A DNA stretch of 64,000 nt, taken from Nymphaea colorata (Eukaryota; Streptophyta; Magnoliopsida; Nymphaeales; Nymphaeaceae). The stretch covers positions 15,213,151 through 15,277,150 of the forward strand of contig NC_045143.1 of assembly GCF_008831285.2 (NCBI RefSeq). The letters are read 5' to 3'. Every line of letters begins with the position of its first letter. Within the stretch, counting starts at the first letter, position 1. A program made the position numbers and the translations under genes. Shown here one piece after another: positions 60,507 through 64,000 of the stretch. A model generated the notes under the pieces. That model was not told where the DNA came from, made no database searches, and worked only from the letters and a program-made list of their open reading frames with translations.

Positions 60507-60849
60507 TGTTGATCTGATCCAGATCCAACACGTCTAACCATGTCTGAGTGCATTTATCTAGACAGGGTTATGATTGTAATTTTTGTAATTGTTTTATTCT
60601 AGACTCTAGGTTATTGTGTTGCTTCACTCTAGGCTCTAGATTAATGTGTTGCTTCATTCTAGGCTCTAGATTATTGTGATTGTTTCATTCTAGATTCTTG
60701 TAAGTTGTGTAGAAGGATCACTATATAAATGGGTTGTGTGAGAATGTGAACACTCACCTCCCTTCCTCATTTCTCTTTTCCTACTCTCTCTTTTATCTTT
60801 CCTTTGCTCAATTTGGACGTGGTTATACTTCGACACCCTAAATCTAACA
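60507..60849 (+). repeat. Copia 3' LTR
   Basis: 343 bp. Differs from the 5' LTR by ten transitions and a missing G, followed directly by the CATTC target duplication. Confidence 0.95.
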
Positions 60850-61273
60850 CATTCAACCTTTTATGTTCGAGCCTATTCCTTTTTTTGCTATGGATATGTT
60901 GGAACACACTCCAGTTCCTTTCACATCCACTAGCATTGCATGTCTAGCTGAGGACTTAATGAAAAACACTCAAAGTCTTCCAATCTACGATTATACGGTA
61001 AAAAATTAAGAATATATGGTAAGAACATGAGATTTCATACCTTACGAAGAAGAAATGTCTGAAATGAAGAAAACCCCTTTCCTTCCACGAAAATCAAGCA
61101 CGCACAAATCGACCCCTTAATCTTCGATTTGACAATGAAAATCAAGTTTTTCACGGTGAAAATGAACGATCGCCCTCCCTCATGGCACTATCCAAGCGTT
61201 AGAAATGAAGAACGGAAGAAAATTTTCAAAAAGAAGCCTAATAAGTAGGTCTCGGGCCCCCTTTTGCATTTTT

Positions 61274-61503
61274 AGCCCGTATCGTACGATACGGGGTGTA
61301 TCACTCCGTATCGTACGATACGGGCTCTGTATCGCACGATACGTGCGATACAGGGCCGATACACCCCCTTTTTACGATACGGGGGGTGTATCGTACCATT
61401 TTTTTCAAACGAGACGATATGTATCGTACGATACGTATCGTACGATATGGGGTCGTATCGTACGATACGTATCGTACGATATGGGGTCGTATCGTACGAT
61501 ACG
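61274..61503. repeat. Palindromic TATCGTACGATA subterminal array of the hAT element
   Basis: At least eight copies of GTATCGTACGATAC or close variants, itself a perfect palindrome, in 230 bp. 61,274-61,326 is a nearly perfect 53 bp palindrome bounded by AGCCCG and CGGGCT. 61,430-61,503 holds a 34 bp unit ending ATATGGGGTC repeated twice. Sparse single words of the same kind lie at the other hAT end (54,917-54,985). Such subterminal repeats are usual transposase binding sites in hAT elements. Confidence 0.85.
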
Positions 61504-61559
61504 TACAACATTAGTTGTAACAGTTAGAGGAAACTTGCACCATTGCTATAGTTGTACTA

Positions 61560-62790
<1,231 letters not shown>

Positions 62791-62799
62791 CTGTGATTG

Positions 62800-64000
62800 A
62801 ACGTCAAAAACATAAGAATACTTCAATTTATGAATGAACCAAGCTAATCATACTCAAGACTCAAGTGGTAGTAAGTTGGAGGAATATTGTTTCCACTTTA
62901 GTGCAGCATTGAACCCTAAAGGCATGGGGAAGGGGGTTCAACTTTCATCAAGGCAATAGGTTCCCTCCCACTCATGACTCCCAAAAATGTTTAAGATTCA
63001 AGTGGTTGCACGAAAATTTAATGTGGTCTTATTAAGAAATCTAGTTGAATTTTAGAAAAGAAAATTTTGGGACATCATCAAAATGTCAACCACTTACTAG
63101 AAGGGGCATTTGGCAAAATTAATACACTATTACGGTCTCATGAACCTACCCAAAAAATTGAGGTGGATTCATAGGGCATTCTTTCATACTGTTCGATGAA
63201 GTTGCTCCAATTTTTATAGTAGGTTCATGGGACAATAACAATTTGTTATTGTTACCAAACTGGCCTTAAGAGTCAATTCCAAAAATTGTATGATGACTAG
63301 CTAACAAGATGTATATCTATCCGACATTCACTCGGCTAAGATATAGGCAAGTTATCATTGTGGTGGGTCCATGTTGGCATAATCTAGTCCAAATCTAAGT
63401 GAACCTAGCATGACTCTAAAAGAAGGGCCTTCTCCACATATATTCAAATTAAAGCAGTCGAACATTGACCTTGTGAGTGGACGTTGAGCCATTTGCTAAA
63501 CAAAATCAATCCAACATGAAATTATAGACATGGAAAAAATAGTCCCCTTAGGGCAATGTCCACAGTTAATGATCTTATTCTCCCATCTTCCGACAACTGT
63601 GATGTGATGGTTCTCTTGCTTCTATTTCACTTTTCTCTTTTGCTCGCACGTTAGAGATGAGATTATTTTGTCATCTTATATACAAAGCCATTGTTTTGAA
63701 AGTTCTATCTTAGAATTTCAAACATTTATGGGGAGAAATACATTTGAGGGAATCTCATGGAAACCCTAAGACTACAGGATAAAGAGGCAAAACAAGCCTT
63801 AAGATCCCCAAAATTTACTAATAAACAGTTAGAGGAGAACAGAAATTGGTAAAGCATTGCTCCATGGGACTCATCAGTTGATGGATATCCTAAACCTATC
63901 TGTACTGTGATAGTAACGAGGCAGTAAAAGAGAACAGAGTGCTGATGACTTGAGACAAGTTGAACCACCAGTATTTGTCTTGAAATCATACATATAGATG
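62800..64000. other. Intergenic or intronic sequence, no gene recognised
   Basis: AT-rich; could hold long introns of the beta-glucosidase relic. Open frames such as 63,726-63,989 (minus) show no known motif. Confidence 0.35.

Larger units (their letters stand above)
55706..60849 (+). mobile_element. Ty1/Copia retrotransposon, complete but mutated (5,144 bp)
   Basis: Complete structure: 5-bp target duplication CATTC (55,701-55,705; 60,850-60,854), LTRs of 344 and 343 bp starting TGTTGATC and ending CTAACA, Met-tRNA primer-binding site, a gag-pol reading order gag, protease, integrase, RT, RNase H, and a purine-rich tract before the 3' LTR. The integrase-before-RT order defines Copia. LTRs differ at ten positions, all transitions, plus one 1-base gap (about 3%). 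Several stops and shifts make it non-autonomous. It interrupts the hAT transposase remnant. Confidence 0.95.
55282..60960 (-). pseudogene. hAT transposase C-terminus, split by Copia
   Basis: Minus strand, read from high to low coordinates. About 60,850-60,960 encodes 'SGCERNWSVFQHIHSKKRNR' followed by 'LEHKRLN', the hAT C-terminal dimerisation motif. Reading resumes at 55,705-55,661 with 'DLVFVRYNMRLKQR', then a donor (CAAAG|GTAATA), an intron, an acceptor (AATGTAG) and a last exon 55,564-55,282 beginning 'ELEKSLARKHTSQFDP' and ending in a strongly acidic Asp/Glu tail 'DDEDEDEDEDDEDYE'. The Copia element lies between Asn and Asp codons. Upstream of 'SGCERNW' a TAG replaces an expected Gln codon and the frame is lost near 60,990, where leader-like sequence begins. 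Catalytic residues of the RNase-H-like core other than this region are absent. The acidic tail is typical of plant hAT-like proteins. Confidence 0.85.
54903..61513 (-). mobile_element. hAT element, internally deleted, with nested Copia
   Basis: Terminal inverted repeats CAATGTTGTA (54,903-54,912) and TACAACATTA (61,504-61,513; complement TAATGTTGTA) are flanked by 8 bp duplications GTTGTAAA (54,895-54,902) and GTTGTAAC (61,514-61,521), seven of eight matching. Both subterminal regions carry TATCGTA/TACGATA words, dense at the right end. The minus-strand remnant between them is the C-terminal end of a hAT transposase. Without the Copia insertion and its duplicated CATTC the element is about 1.46 kb, so most of the transposase is missing: an internally deleted, non-autonomous copy. 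Confidence 0.85.

Noticed and set aside
61274-61503. Regular short palindromic repeats resembling a CRISPR array
   Set aside because: There are no uniform spacers, the repeats are self-palindromic and partly overlapping, they lie at a hAT terminus, and the host is a plant.

Overview
This is a repeat-dense stretch of a flowering-plant nuclear genome. The evidence is plant Copia and Ty3/Gypsy (Tat-type) retrotransposons, a FAR1-type Mutator relic, hAT, Harbinger-like and CACTA-like DNA transposons, and fragments of plant gene families (SAP, FLZ, GH1 beta-glucosidase, AGT2). The one intact gene is very GC-rich in third codon positions and ends in the form usual for monocot SAP proteins. A monocot or an early-diverging angiosperm is my guess, but the species is not decided here.

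Layout: 0-1 kb holds a minus-strand LINE ORF1 relic. 1.3-7.6 kb is a decayed Mutator-like element with long inverted ends carrying a FAR1/FRS-type transposase pseudogene. 8.0-8.5 kb has three copies of a ~105 bp repeat separated by (TA)n. 8.9-9.1 kb is a LINE 3' fragment. 9433-9918 is the only convincing intact protein-coding gene, an intronless SAP5-like AN1 zinc-finger protein whose A20 finger has lost a zinc ligand. 10-24.7 kb is intergenic sequence with small duplications, a GC-ended MITE, two coiled-coil retroelement-like ORF pieces, a short LTR with a primer-binding site, and a 1.1 kb inverted repeat (21.1-22.25 kb) able to fold into a ~0.5 kb hairpin.

24.8-44.9 kb is one large Tat-type Gypsy element whose two LTRs have each been hit by a DNA transposon: Harbinger-like copy A (25,544-29,701) in the 5' LTR and a CACTA-like element (40,688-44,666) in the 3' LTR. 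Its pol region is dead but keeps gag, RT, RNase H, a second RNase H and integrase in order. A second Harbinger-like copy B lies at 45,339-49,055. The CACTA-like element carries an AGT2 exon fragment and copy B carries an FLZ-domain exon, so host gene pieces have been picked up by transposons here. 49.3-54.2 kb is an isolated, related LTR with a 1 kb AT island and a 0.6 kb pyrimidine tract.

54.9-61.5 kb is an internally deleted hAT element (8 bp target duplication, palindromic subterminal array, only the C-terminal end of the transposase left) with a 5,144 bp Copia element inserted inside its transposase exon, marked by a perfect 5 bp target duplication. Just beyond its right end is the 3' part of a minus-strand GH1 beta-glucosidase relic. 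No tRNA, rRNA or CRISPR was recognised. The main interest is the nesting order, the gene-fragment capture and the palindromic/foldback structures rather than an operon-like system.
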